From UBA970 sp049419605 (GTDB taxonomy: Bacteria; Bacillota_I; Bacilli_A; RFN20; CAG-826): a stretch of DNA of 64,000 nt. The notes under the pieces are model-generated. The model searched no databases, was not told the origin of the DNA, and saw nothing but the letters and a program-made list of their open reading frames with translations. Positions 45,652-54,759 of this stretch are shown piece by piece (within the stretch, counting starts at the first letter, position 1; the number at the start of each line of letters is the position of its first letter). The translations under genes and the position numbers were made by a program. The DNA lies in contig JBMSKF010000003.1 in NCBI GenBank assembly GCA_049419605.1, forward strand, positions 1-64,000, given 5' to 3'.

Positions 45652-46536
45652 ATGGAAGAAATTAATTTTCAAACGTTATACGATTTACAAGATTATGAAA
45701 CATTGGTGAAGCGAACCGCTGCCCTAAAAGATTTAAATATGATTCGCTATCATATTATTGGTTTATTGGGCATGGGTGCGAATCAAATGGTATTAAAAAT
45801 TATGCTTTTAAAAATGCCATTAATTCAAAAAGCCTTACCTATTTTTCTCAAAATTCATTATGAAATTCTGAAATCTCATCGCCAATTTCCTGAACATGGT
45901 TTACTTTTGGAACGGTATCAAAACTTACCTTATATCAATCAAGAAGTAGAGGATTTAGTTAGTCAGATACGAATCCTTTTTCAAAAGCCACCCCATGCAC
46001 AACTCAAAGAAGTAACGCAGTTGTTTTTAGATGCTTTTGAAAAAAAAGATGTTGAAATGTTGATGGATCTGATTCCTCAGCTTAAACCAATTCATTTGTG
46101 GTCACTGAAACAAACCATCAAAGATCTATTAACTAAATCTTTTCCTCAAAGAATTAAAGGGATGTTAGTCTTAGCATTGATTGATGCCCGTTATGATGAA
46201 GTAATTAGTATTTCTAAAGGTGAAAAAATTTTAAGTTTCAACCCGATTGACACTGTCAATCCTTTTAAAGATGGTACCTTTGAAGGTTATCAAACTGAAA
46301 TCGATAAACTCGTTAAGGATCCTTCAATTCGTCAGATTGCATATTCCTTATTAAGCACTTACATGCTTACGATGGTTCCATTTGAAATTGATCCAGAATA
46401 TTACTTTTTTAGAGCCTTAACCAACATTGCCTATCAATATTTGAAACTAAAGGTACCCGAAATCGATGAAGAAAGTACAGAAAAAGAACTAATCGACAGA
46501 AAACGTAAACATATTGAAACCATGATTAAGATGTAA
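45652..46536 (+). CDS. Conserved hypothetical protein upstream of tig (helical, TPR-like)
   Basis: The 294-residue cytoplasmic protein has no recognisable catalytic motif. It is predicted mostly helical, with repeated helix pairs (for example KDLNMIRYHIIGLLGMG, LKEVTQLFLDAFEKKDVEMLMDLIP) and no membrane segment. Bacillus ysoA and the Mycoplasma MG237/MPN330 gene, both as I recall directly upstream of tig, occupy the same place and are also helical, so it may belong to that family; this is from position and character only. The ATG at 45652 has AGGTG three bases upstream; a GTG at 45646 is the alternative. Its promoter is unclear because the tRNA terminator abuts it. Confidence 0.55.
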   Translation: MEEINFQTLYDLQDYETLVKRTAALKDLNMIRYHIIGLLGMGANQMVLKIMLLKMPLIQKALPIFLKIHYEILKSHRQFPEHGLLLERYQNLPYINQEVEDLVSQIRILFQKPPHAQLKEVTQLFLDAFEKKDVEMLMDLIPQLKPIHLWSLKQTIKDLLTKSFPQRIKGMLVLALIDARYDEVISISKGEKILSFNPIDTVNPFKDGTFEGYQTEIDKLVKDPSIRQIAYSLLSTYMLTMVPFEIDPEYYFFRALTNIAYQYLKLKVPEIDEESTEKELIDRKRKHIETMIKM

Positions 46537-46596
46537 TGATTGCCTTGCCCTAGGGTGGTTATTGTATAATTGAAAAGTTAAAAGAAAGAGGCACTT

Positions 46597-47871
46597 ATGC
46601 AACATCAAGTTAAACCGTTAGAAAATTCTCGCGTTGAAATTACCATGACCTTCACGACTGAAGAATGGAAAGTCGCACAAAATCAAGCTTTTAAAAAACT
46701 TGCCGCCGATGTCAAAGTCGATGGTTTTCGCCCAGGTAAAGCACCAGAGGCCATGATTAGAGCTCGTCTTTCACCTGGTAAAATTTATGATACCGCAATC
46801 AATGCTTTACTCCCGCAAGCATACTCGGATGTCCTCAAAGCCGATAAATTAACCCCATTAAGCAGACCAGCTGTTGATGTAGTTAAAGTTTCTGACACTG
46901 AACTTGTATTAAAGGCAGTTGTCATTTTAGTGCCTGAAGTTAAAGTAAAGAAATATAAAGATTTAGGCATTAAACGCGAACCAATTAAAGTTACAGATGC
47001 GGATGTTGACGCTGAACTCAAATCTACCTTAGCTCAACAAGCAACCTTGATGTTAAAAGATGGTCCAGCCGCAATGGGCGATTCTGTCGTCTTTGATTTT
47101 GAAGGTTTTGTGAATAATGTGGCGTTTGAAGGTGGTAAGGCAGAAAACTACACATTAGAACTTGGCAGCGGCCAATTTATTCCTGGATTTGAAGAACAAA
47201 TGGTAGGATTAAAAGCTGGCGATCAAAAAGATCTTAACGTTAAGTTTCCTGAAAATTATGCCGCTGAATTAGCTTCCAAAGATGCTGTGTTTAAAATTAA
47301 AGTCCATGAAGTGAAAAGCAAACAGCTTCCTGAATTAAACGAAGCCCTGTTTAACGAAATGAAATTACCTAATGTTAAAACTGAAGCCCAATTCCGTGAC
47401 TATTTAAAACAAAAAGTGACGACGAATAAAACACGTGCAGGTGACGATCAATTTTACTCGGAAATTTTAATGAAGATTACCAAGGAAGCTGATATTGACT
47501 TACCTCACGAAGCCATTCATGAACAAATGGATGCGATGAAAGCTGATCTCGAAGAAAAGTTAAAACAACGTAATCAGACGATGGAACAATATTTAAAAGC
47601 GAATGATTTAACCGAAGCCAAACTCCATGATCGCATGCACCAACAAGCAGAAGATATTTTACGCGCAAGCTTAGTGGCAAATAAAATCGCTGAACTTGAA
47701 AACATCGAAGTCACGGATGAACTTGTCGACTTTGAAATTGCTAAAATTGCTGAACAATACAAGATGGAATTTGCAAAAGTAAAAGAGATCTTAACACCTA
47801 ATATTTCAAGATTCCGTGCAGAAATTCGTGATCGATATATTAAAGAATTCCTCATTAAGCATAATTCATAA
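46597..47871 (+). CDS. tig: Trigger factor
   Basis: The 424-residue ribosome-bound chaperone and prolyl isomerase has the ribosome-binding signature region VDGFRPGKAPEAMIRAR (GFRxGKxP, about 41-57), an FKBP-like PPIase domain (GDSVVFDFEGFVNNVAFEGGKAENYTLELGSGQFIPGFEEQMVG) and the C-terminal helical arms. TATAAT at 46565-46570 and AAGAAAGAGG precede the ATG. It is followed by lon, as in Mollicutes and Bacillus. Confidence 0.97.
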   Translation: MQHQVKPLENSRVEITMTFTTEEWKVAQNQAFKKLAADVKVDGFRPGKAPEAMIRARLSPGKIYDTAINALLPQAYSDVLKADKLTPLSRPAVDVVKVSDTELVLKAVVILVPEVKVKKYKDLGIKREPIKVTDADVDAELKSTLAQQATLMLKDGPAAMGDSVVFDFEGFVNNVAFEGGKAENYTLELGSGQFIPGFEEQMVGLKAGDQKDLNVKFPENYAAELASKDAVFKIKVHEVKSKQLPELNEALFNEMKLPNVKTEAQFRDYLKQKVTTNKTRAGDDQFYSEILMKITKEADIDLPHEAIHEQMDAMKADLEEKLKQRNQTMEQYLKANDLTEAKLHDRMHQQAEDILRASLVANKIAELENIEVTDELVDFEIAKIAEQYKMEFAKVKEILTPNISRFRAEIRDRYIKEFLIKHNS

Positions 47872-47899
47872 CCTCGTTTTTATCACACTCTTTCCCTAT

Positions 47900-47926
47900 T
47901 TAGCACTTATGACTTGCAAGTGCTAA
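47900..47926 (+). promoter_or_regulatory. CIRCE operator (HrcA site) at lon
   Basis: TTAGCACTT, 9 nt, AAGTGCTAA: the exact geometry of the CIRCE inverted repeat with one symmetrical base change from TTAGCACTC-N9-GAGTGCTAA. An extra consensus half-site TTAGCACTC follows at 47946-47954. HrcA binding would repress lon until heat shock. Confidence 0.9.
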
Positions 47927-47941
47927 AATCCTTGCTATAAT
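47914..47941 (+). promoter_or_regulatory. Promoter of lon overlapping CIRCE
   Basis: TTGCAA (47914-47919), a 16-nt spacer and TATAAT (47936-47941). The -35 lies inside CIRCE and the extra half-site covers the expected transcription start, fitting steric repression. Confidence 0.65.
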
Positions 47942-47985
47942 GTTTTTAGCACTCAAAACAATTGTCTGCTAAAGAGAGGAATTTT

Positions 47986-50313
47986 ATGAAGAAAGAAACC
48001 TATCAATTACCCTTATTAATTACTCGTGGCATGGTGCTATTTCCCAACCAAGCCCAATCGATTGAAGCAGGAAGACCATTTTCAGTTGCCGCGATTGATG
48101 CAGCGAAAGTTGATGGCAATGATTTAATCTTAGTGACATCTCAAAAATCACCTGAAATTGATGAACCCTCAACCAATGATGTCTTTATGGTGGGGACCAT
48201 TTGCAGAATGTCTAATATTACGTCTTTAAAACGTTACACACGTTTAAAGGTATTACCGATTGCTCGAGTGTTAATTACGGAAATCAATAAAACGGGCGAT
48301 ACCTGGACCGCAAAAGCGGAAAAGCTTGAAGACGTAATTGGAGATCATAAAACAGAAGTCGCCTTGGTGCGTAACATCATTACTTCTCTAGAAGGAATGC
48401 AAGCCGTCACCAATCGCTTACCCAGAGAAGTCATTGGTCAATTATCCAAAGGTGTTGCGGCTGCAGATATTGCAGACATTTTGGCAAATTTATTGCCAAT
48501 GCCGGTTGATCAAAAACAAAAGGTGTTGGAAACTCTTGAACTGAATGAACGCTTAAAAATGGTTTTGGATGCGGTCAATGAAGAAAAAGAAATTGCCGAT
48601 ATTGATAAGCATCTTCAAGAAGAAGTAAGAAAATCTGCAGAGAAAAATCAACGAGAATATTTCTTAAGAGAAAAATTAAAGGCGATTAAGACTGAATTGG
48701 GAGAAAATCCCGAATCTTCTGACTCAGAAGAATCTTTATTGAAACGCTTAGAATCTGGACAATATCCAGAACATGTCAAAACCAAAGTAAGGGCAGAATT
48801 AAAGCGTGGAGAAATGATGCCCTCTAGTAGTTTAGAAGCATCTTTGATTAAATCTTATGTTGAATTAATGCTAGATTTACCATGGTGGCAACGAACGAGC
48901 GATAATGATGACTTAGAAAATGTTCAAAATATCCTTGATGCAGATCATTATGGATTAGAAAAAGTTAAGAAACGGATAATTGAATATCTAGCGGTCAAAA
49001 AAATGACCGGAAGTTTAAAGGCTCCGATTCTTTGTTTCTATGGACCTCCTGGTGTTGGTAAAACCTCACTCGCACGTTCTATTGCTAGAGCCTTAGGTCG
49101 TAAATTTTTTAAAGCTTCCCTTGGTGGCATTAGTGATGAGGCAGAAATTCGCGGTCATCGTCGAACTTATGTAGGTTCAATGCCAGGACGGATCCTTAAT
49201 GGTATGAAAAAATCTGGCGTTGTTAACCCAGTCTTTTTATTAGATGAAGTGGACAAGCTTGCCTCTTCTTATAAGGGCGATCCAGCTTCTGCCTTATTAG
49301 AAGTCCTAGACCCAGAACAAAACTTTGCCTTTAACGATAATTACATTGAAGAACCCTATGACCTTAGCAATGTCATGTTTATTGCAACGGCCAATTATCT
49401 AGAAGATATTCCTGCTCCTCTTCGTGATCGCTTGGAATTAATCGAAGTCAATTCCTATACGGAAGTTGAAAAGATTGAAATTGCTAATCGCCATTTAATT
49501 GAAAAACAATTATTAGCGAATGGATTAAAAAAAGAACAAATCTCTTTTACGAAAGAAGCCCTCTCCGCGATTATTGAATTTTACACAAGAGAAGCGGGTG
49601 TTCGTGAATTAGAAAGAAGAATTGCCAGTATTTGCCGTAAAGCGGTTGTTGATTTATTAAAGGATAATAACCTTTCTTCAATTAAGGTAACCCCTGCAGT
49701 CGTAAGAAAATACTTGGGTGTTGAAATTTTTGATAATTCGAAAAAAGAAAAGTCCTCTCAAGTTGGGGTTGTCACTGGATTAGCTTATACACAATACGGT
49801 GGCGATATTCTGCCAATTGAAGTTAATCATTTCCCTGGATCTGGCCGATTGGTCTTAACAGGAAAACTTGGTGACGTCATGAAAGAATCGGCAACGATTG
49901 CATTAGATTATATCCAAGCCAATGCCACTAAATACGGAATCGATTCGAAAATGTTTAAAGAAAGAGATATTCACATTCATATTCCAGAAGGCGCCGTTCC
50001 TAAAGATGGACCTTCAGCTGGGGTAACCATGAGCGTGGCCATCATCTCTGCATTAACCGGTCGTCAAGCTTCAAGTGAAGTCGCGATGACAGGAGAGGTG
50101 ACCTTAAGAGGGAATGTCCTTGCGATTGGTGGATTAAGAGAAAAAACGATTGCCGCACTGCGAAGTGGCATTAAGACAGTCTTGATTCCTGATGAAAATA
50201 AAAAGAATGTGGATGACTTGGCTAAAGAAGTAAAAGAAAATCTCAAAATTATTTATGTCAAAAATGTTGATGAGGCGATCGAAGTTACCTTATCTGCATC
50301 GGTCAAGGCGTAA
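47986..50313 (+). CDS. lon: Lon ATP-dependent protease
   Basis: The 775-residue AAA+ serine protease degrades misfolded and regulatory proteins. It has an N-terminal LON domain (LPLLITRGMVLFPNQ), a P-loop FYGPPGVGKTSLARSIARALGR, Walker B VFLLDEVDK, and the protease domain with catalytic Ser in PKDGPSAGVTM and Lys in GGLREKTIAAL. ATG 47986 follows GAGAGG; an earlier TTG is unlikely. CIRCE upstream indicates HrcA heat-shock control. It overlaps ysxC by 1 base (TAATG). Confidence 0.97.
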   Translation: MKKETYQLPLLITRGMVLFPNQAQSIEAGRPFSVAAIDAAKVDGNDLILVTSQKSPEIDEPSTNDVFMVGTICRMSNITSLKRYTRLKVLPIARVLITEINKTGDTWTAKAEKLEDVIGDHKTEVALVRNIITSLEGMQAVTNRLPREVIGQLSKGVAAADIADILANLLPMPVDQKQKVLETLELNERLKMVLDAVNEEKEIADIDKHLQEEVRKSAEKNQREYFLREKLKAIKTELGENPESSDSEESLLKRLESGQYPEHVKTKVRAELKRGEMMPSSSLEASLIKSYVELMLDLPWWQRTSDNDDLENVQNILDADHYGLEKVKKRIIEYLAVKKMTGSLKAPILCFYGPPGVGKTSLARSIARALGRKFFKASLGGISDEAEIRGHRRTYVGSMPGRILNGMKKSGVVNPVFLLDEVDKLASSYKGDPASALLEVLDPEQNFAFNDNYIEEPYDLSNVMFIATANYLEDIPAPLRDRLELIEVNSYTEVEKIEIANRHLIEKQLLANGLKKEQISFTKEALSAIIEFYTREAGVRELERRIASICRKAVVDLLKDNNLSSIKVTPAVVRKYLGVEIFDNSKKEKSSQVGVVTGLAYTQYGGDILPIEVNHFPGSGRLVLTGKLGDVMKESATIALDYIQANATKYGIDSKMFKERDIHIHIPEGAVPKDGPSAGVTMSVAIISALTGRQASSEVAMTGEVTLRGNVLAIGGLREKTIAALRSGIKTVLIPDENKKNVDDLAKEVKENLKIIYVKNVDEAIEVTLSASVKA

Positions 50314-50906
50314 TGGATTTCCAAAAAACTACTTTTATAAAAACGGTGGTGCGGGTTGAAGACCGCCCCCGTTTTACTTTACCTGAAATTATTTTAATTG
50401 GTCGATCCAATGTAGGAAAAAGCAGTCTAATCAACGCGCTTACTGGGCAAAAAAAATTAGCAAAAACCTCGGCGACGCCTGGCAAAACACGTCATCTCAA
50501 CTATTATATGGTTGATCATCAATTATATTTAGTCGATGCGCCGGGTTTTGGTTATACCCAATATGGGAAACAAGAAATGGAACGTTTTGCTTCCTTGATG
50601 CAGCCTTATTTTGTGGAAGCTAAACCCAAACTTGGATTGTATTTGATGGATAGTCGTCGGGAAGTTCTAGAATCGGATGTTTTGTTTATTCAAGAACTCA
50701 ATCGTTTTATGAATGTTCTGATTGTCTTCACAAAGATCGATGTCTTAAATCAAAAAGAACAAGCCGCATTGTTAAAGCAATTAAAAACATTGGGACTTGC
50801 CACGCAAGATTACGCCTTTGTTAGTCGAGATAATCCTCGCTTAATTCATAAATTAAAAGAACAGATGCTCAGTTATCTTACAAGTTCCATCATAAAATCT
50901 GAATAA
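50313..50906 (+). CDS. ysxC: Ribosome biogenesis GTP-binding protein YsxC/EngB
   Basis: The 197-residue GTPase is needed for 50S assembly. G1 GRSNVGKSSLI, the G2 loop TSATPGKT, G3 DAPGFG and G4 TKID are present. Its start codon shares a base with the lon stop, so the two are co-translated; the lon-ysxC order is the same as in Bacillus. Confidence 0.97.
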   Translation: MDFQKTTFIKTVVRVEDRPRFTLPEIILIGRSNVGKSSLINALTGQKKLAKTSATPGKTRHLNYYMVDHQLYLVDAPGFGYTQYGKQEMERFASLMQPYFVEAKPKLGLYLMDSRREVLESDVLFIQELNRFMNVLIVFTKIDVLNQKEQAALLKQLKTLGLATQDYAFVSRDNPRLIHKLKEQMLSYLTSSIIKSE

Positions 50907-50913
50907 TCTGTTG

Positions 50914-51118
50914 TATAATTTAATTGATAAAAAGAGTACATCAACCTTTCTTTATATAGAAAGCCTGAACGGATGAAAGCAGGTTAAAGAAAATGATGGA
51001 AGTCGTTTATCATTCTTGCAACGATTCCTCGCGTTAAGAGGCTTGAGCGCATGCTTCATCGCATGAATTAAGGTGGTACCACGCATCATATGCGTCCTTA
51101 TTGATAGGACGTTTTTTT
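50914..51118 (+). ncRNA. T-box riboswitch of valS with its -10 element
   Basis: TATAAT (50914-50919) is followed by a leader with a GTC triplet (Val) in GGAAGTCGTTT as plausible specifier, the T-box core TTAAGGTGGTACCACG (51068-51083) and a terminator stem CGTCCT / AGGACG (51093-51111) with seven Ts. The 3' module nearly matches that of thrS. Confidence 0.9.
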
Positions 51119-51138
51119 ATTTCTAGGAGGAAAAAAAT

Positions 51139-53736
51139 ATGGAATTAGCAAAGCGATATAACCATCAAGAAGTTGAGGAAGGTAAGTATGACCATTGGTT
51201 AAAACTCCAATTATTTGGTCTACAACCCAATCGAAAAGAAAAATATACCATCGTCATTCCTCCACCCAATGTCACTGGTAAGTTACATCTAGGGCACGCT
51301 TGGGATAATACGCTTCAAGATATCCTAATTCGTTTTCATCATAGTTTAGGTAAAGATGTCATTTACTTGCCAGGAATGGATCATGCAGGCATTGCCACCC
51401 AGGCCGTTGTGGAAAGTAAACTTAGAGAAAAAGGGATTTCTCGATACGATTTAGGTAGAGAAAATTTCTTAAAAGAAATGTGGAAATGGAAAGATGAATA
51501 CGCGTTAAATATTAGACGACAATGGGCTAAATTAGGTTTAGCATTAAATTACGATTTAGAACGATTCACGCTAGATGAAGGGTTGTCTAATGCAGTGAAA
51601 GAAGTCTTCATTAAACTTTATCGTGAAGGTTTAATTTATCGTGGTGAACGGATTATCAATTGGGACCCTGATCAACAAACAGCCCTAAGTAATGTTGAAG
51701 TCATTCATAAAGAGATTGAAGGAAACCTTTATTATTGCCGTTATCGATTACAAGGTGGTTCTAAAACTTTAGTGGTTGCTACCACGCGTCCAGAAACGAT
51801 GTTTGCCGATGTCGCGTTAGTCGTCAATCCAAAAGATGAGCGTTATCAGGATGTTATTGGTCAATACGCGATCAATCCAAGCAATGGGCAAAGTATTCCC
51901 ATCATTGCCGATGATTATGTGGATACCTCCTTTGGTACAGGGGTGATGAAATGCACACCAGCTCATGATGTTAACGACTTTTCAATTTCTGAAAGGCATC
52001 ATCTTGAACGACCGATATGTATTGAAAAAGATGGTTCGATTAATGAACGTGGTCACCAATTCAAGGGTTTAGATCGATTTGAAGCGAGACAAAAACTCGT
52101 TCAATATATGGATCAACAAGGTAATTTGGAGAAAATTGAACCCATTAAACATGCAGTCGGTCACAGTGAACGGAGTGATGCCATTGTTGAACCTTATCTT
52201 TCTAAGCAATGGTTTGTGAAAATGAAACCTTTAGCAGAAAAGGTTCTTGCCCTTCAGGCAAGTGAAGATAAAATTCGATTTTTTCCAAATCGCTTTGAAC
52301 AAACTTTACAACAATGGATGGAGAAAGTTGAAGATTGGTGTATTTCTCGGCAACTTTGGTGGGGTCATCAAATTCCGGCTTGGTACCATAAACAAACTGG
52401 CGAGGTTTATGTCGGTGTCGAAGCTCCTAAAAACATTGAAGAATATCAGCAAGATGAGGATGTTCTCGACACTTGGTTTTCTTCAGCATTATGGCCGTTC
52501 TCTACATTAGGCTGGCCAAGTTCCAATCAATTACTGAAGGATTATTTCCCCACCTCGACAATGGTGACAGGTTACGACATTATCTTCTTCTGGGTTGCTA
52601 GAATGGCCTTCCAATCGCTACATTTTTTAGGAAAGAAACCTTTTGAAGATGTTTTAATTCATGGCATTATCCGCGACTCCCAAGGAAGAAAAATGTCTAA
52701 ATCATTAGGCAATGGTGTTGATCCGATTAAAGTAATTGAGCAATACGGTACGGATGCCTTAAGAATTTATTTGGCCACCAATTCGAGTCCGGGTCAAGAC
52801 ACTCGTTATATTGAAGAAAAAGTTGAATCCCAAGCTAATTATTTAAATAAAATTTGGAATTCTGCTCGTTTTATTTTAAGTTACCTACCAGACAACTTTA
52901 CTCCTTCTCGGTTGCTAAAAGAACATTTAGATGGTTTACAAATTGGTATTTTACAACGGCTTAATCATGTGATTGAGCAGGTAAAAGTTAATTTATTAAA
53001 GTATGAAATTGGCTTTGCCTCGACCATGATTTATAACTTTGTTTATGATGATTTTTGTTCTTGGTATTTAGAATTTTCCAAGGTAACGTTAAATCGTGAA
53101 GATGCAAAGTCAAAGGATATGACATACAGTGTTCTTTATCATGTGCTAAAGTCCATTTTAATTATTCTTCATCCTTTCGCTCCTTTTATCACAGAAAGTA
53201 TTTATCAACAATTACCCGGCCATTTAGATTCCATCTATATGGAACTTTATCCCACCCCCTTAGTGTTAGGTCAAGATGACCCAAGTTTTACGATTGTTCA
53301 ACAAATGATCAGTGATATTCGTACTTACAAAGTAGATCATCAATTACCCCCCAACGCCAAATTAAAACTTAGTATTGGAGTTGAAGATGAAAAGGTCTAT
53401 CAAACCATTCTTCCATATCTTGAAAGATTTAGTTTTTCTTCTGTGCAAAAATTAGATTTAAATCAAACGAAGACGCCGACAATGACCAGCTATTTATATG
53501 CCAAAGGTTCGATGGTGATTGAGGAAGTGATTGATCCGCTTAAAATGAAATTGCAACTTACTGAGACGCTTCAACATTTAGCATCTGAAATTCAACGCGC
53601 AAAACAAATGCTCTCTAATCCAAGATTTATTGAAAAAGCACCTCCTCAAAAAATCAAAGAAGAACAAGATAAGCTTGGACTATATCAACGTCAATATGAA
53701 GAAACGAAAGCAAAATTGGACGCATTAAAAGTCTAA
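51139..53736 (+). CDS. valS: Valine--tRNA ligase
   Basis: The 865-residue class I synthetase has PPPNVTGKLHLGHAWDNTLQD (HIGH), an editing domain (TTRPETMFADVALVV), DVLDTWFSSALWPFS, the KMSKSLGN loop and a C-terminal coiled coil (HLASEIQRAKQML...QRQYEETKAKLDAL) that clamps the tRNA. AGGAGG precedes ATG 51139. Under T-box control. A small membrane-peptide gene and radC follow. Confidence 0.98.
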   Translation: MELAKRYNHQEVEEGKYDHWLKLQLFGLQPNRKEKYTIVIPPPNVTGKLHLGHAWDNTLQDILIRFHHSLGKDVIYLPGMDHAGIATQAVVESKLREKGISRYDLGRENFLKEMWKWKDEYALNIRRQWAKLGLALNYDLERFTLDEGLSNAVKEVFIKLYREGLIYRGERIINWDPDQQTALSNVEVIHKEIEGNLYYCRYRLQGGSKTLVVATTRPETMFADVALVVNPKDERYQDVIGQYAINPSNGQSIPIIADDYVDTSFGTGVMKCTPAHDVNDFSISERHHLERPICIEKDGSINERGHQFKGLDRFEARQKLVQYMDQQGNLEKIEPIKHAVGHSERSDAIVEPYLSKQWFVKMKPLAEKVLALQASEDKIRFFPNRFEQTLQQWMEKVEDWCISRQLWWGHQIPAWYHKQTGEVYVGVEAPKNIEEYQQDEDVLDTWFSSALWPFSTLGWPSSNQLLKDYFPTSTMVTGYDIIFFWVARMAFQSLHFLGKKPFEDVLIHGIIRDSQGRKMSKSLGNGVDPIKVIEQYGTDALRIYLATNSSPGQDTRYIEEKVESQANYLNKIWNSARFILSYLPDNFTPSRLLKEHLDGLQIGILQRLNHVIEQVKVNLLKYEIGFASTMIYNFVYDDFCSWYLEFSKVTLNREDAKSKDMTYSVLYHVLKSILIILHPFAPFITESIYQQLPGHLDSIYMELYPTPLVLGQDDPSFTIVQQMISDIRTYKVDHQLPPNAKLKLSIGVEDEKVYQTILPYLERFSFSSVQKLDLNQTKTPTMTSYLYAKGSMVIEEVIDPLKMKLQLTETLQHLASEIQRAKQMLSNPRFIEKAPPQKIKEEQDKLGLYQRQYEETKAKLDALKV

Positions 53737-53777
53737 AGTCTAAGAAATGCCTCTATTGAAAAATAGGAGGCAACCTT

Positions 53778-53954
53778 GTGGAAGAACTAACCCTAGAAGA
53801 AATTACCACCCTTAAAGGTGGAGAGCCAGTTTCATTAGCCGCGGTGATGGCAATTATGATTGTTGCGATTTCTGCAGTCATTGTTTATCGAATTTTTATG
53901 TCATCAAGTGGTAAAGCGACGATTCCTGGTGGATTCCAGTTTGAGTGGAAATAA
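53778..53954 (+). CDS. 58-residue membrane peptide with a double-glycine-type N-terminal motif
   Basis: GTG 53778 has a perfect AGGAGG seven bases ahead, so translation is very likely. The 58-residue product begins MEELTLEEITTLKGGE, then a transmembrane helix (about 19-41, SLAAVMAIMIVAISAVIVYRI), then a short polar tail ending IPGGFQFEWK. The N-terminal segment resembles the leaders of GG-processed peptides (acidic, alternating Leu/Ile, GG at 14-15), although no C39 peptidase transporter is in the window. It may instead be just a small membrane protein. The gene overlaps the radC start by 14 bases, so the two are coupled. I do not recognise the family. Confidence 0.7.
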   Translation: MEELTLEEITTLKGGEPVSLAAVMAIMIVAISAVIVYRIFMSSSGKATIPGGFQFEWK

Positions 53955-54624
53955 ACGCATTGCTGATCTAGCTCCTCTTGAACGACCTAGAGAAAAGGCT
54001 TTTGCTTATGGCGTCAAACAATTATCTAGTCAAGAACTCATAGCCTTAATGGTGGGTTCAGGCGTAAAGGGGCATTCTGCACTTTCAATTGCAGAAATGC
54101 TCATCAACAAATACGGAAGTCTAGTGGCATTGATGAAAATTCCCCTTCATGAGTGGTTGAATATTCCTGGTATTCAAAAGACGAAAGCGATTCAGTTATT
54201 GGGCATGTTTGAGCTTTTTCAACGTTTAGAAAGACAAGAACTTCCTCAAATCAAATTAAACGATCCTCATAAAGTTTATCAATGTTATCGCTTGCGATTG
54301 GGTAGCTTATTACATGAGCAATTAATCATTGTAAAATTAAATCATCAATTCCAATATCAAAGTGAAACGTTATTTCGCTTAGGATCGCAAGCATCGTTGC
54401 AACTAGATTATCGTGCTTTATTTGTTGATTTATTAAAAACTGACACGAAAAAGTTCTTGTTAATCCATAACCACCCTTCTGGTGATGTGACACCATCCCA
54501 AGAGGATATTCAAACGACTATCGAAATCTATCGAGAAGGTCAAAAGTTAGGTTTTAAACTTATCGATCATTTAATTATTTCATTTCAAGGTTATTTTTCG
54601 ATGAAACAAGAAAAAATCATATGA
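53941..54624 (+). CDS. radC: RadC-family protein (JAMM/MPN+ domain)
   Basis: The 227-residue protein has the N-terminal helix-hairpin-helix region (LERPREKAFAYGVKQLSSQELIALMVGSG) and the C-terminal JAMM metal motif LLIHNHPSGDVTPSQED. RadC proteins have no settled function, though a DNA-repair or recombination link is often assumed. TTG 53941 is my start: GGTGGA lies seven bases upstream inside the small peptide gene and the length then matches the family. GTG 53929 is the alternative. Confidence 0.88.
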   Translation: MSGNKRIADLAPLERPREKAFAYGVKQLSSQELIALMVGSGVKGHSALSIAEMLINKYGSLVALMKIPLHEWLNIPGIQKTKAIQLLGMFELFQRLERQELPQIKLNDPHKVYQCYRLRLGSLLHEQLIIVKLNHQFQYQSETLFRLGSQASLQLDYRALFVDLLKTDTKKFLLIHNHPSGDVTPSQEDIQTTIEIYREGQKLGFKLIDHLIISFQGYFSMKQEKII

Positions 54625-54631
54625 TTATTCG

Positions 54632-54660
54632 TTGACGATAAAAGATGATTATGCTATATT
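54632..54660 (+). promoter_or_regulatory. Promoter of rplU-prp-rpmA
   Basis: TTGACG (54632-54637), a 17-nt spacer and TATATT (54655-54660) with an extended TGC just before it: one of the strongest promoters in the window. Confidence 0.8.
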
Positions 54661-54666
54661 ACTAAC

Positions 54667-54755
54667 GTTGTCGCCTCACGAGCTACAACCGCCTCTCAAG
54701 GTATTTAACGCATCGCAAGATGGACCGTCAGAGCGAGTCTGAGTGAAAAGGAGGT
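54667..54755 (+). ncRNA. L21 leader (putative cis-regulatory RNA)
   Basis: The leader of about 90 nt has a GTCGCCTCACGAG...ACCGCCTC segment and later GGACCGTC...GAGTCTGAG pairing candidates, resembling the L21 leader found upstream of rplU in Firmicutes. No terminator is seen, so control would be at translation or RNA stability. Match is by eye. Confidence 0.55.
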
Positions 54756-54759
54756 TTTT

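Noticed and set aside
47574..47855. 93-codon Ser/Ala-rich frame antisense to tig
   Set aside because: Shadow of the tig coding frame; no motif or start signal.
53860..53940. N-terminal extension of radC
   Set aside because: It lies in another frame of the small GG-motif peptide, which has a perfect ribosome site; the extension is not RadC-like.
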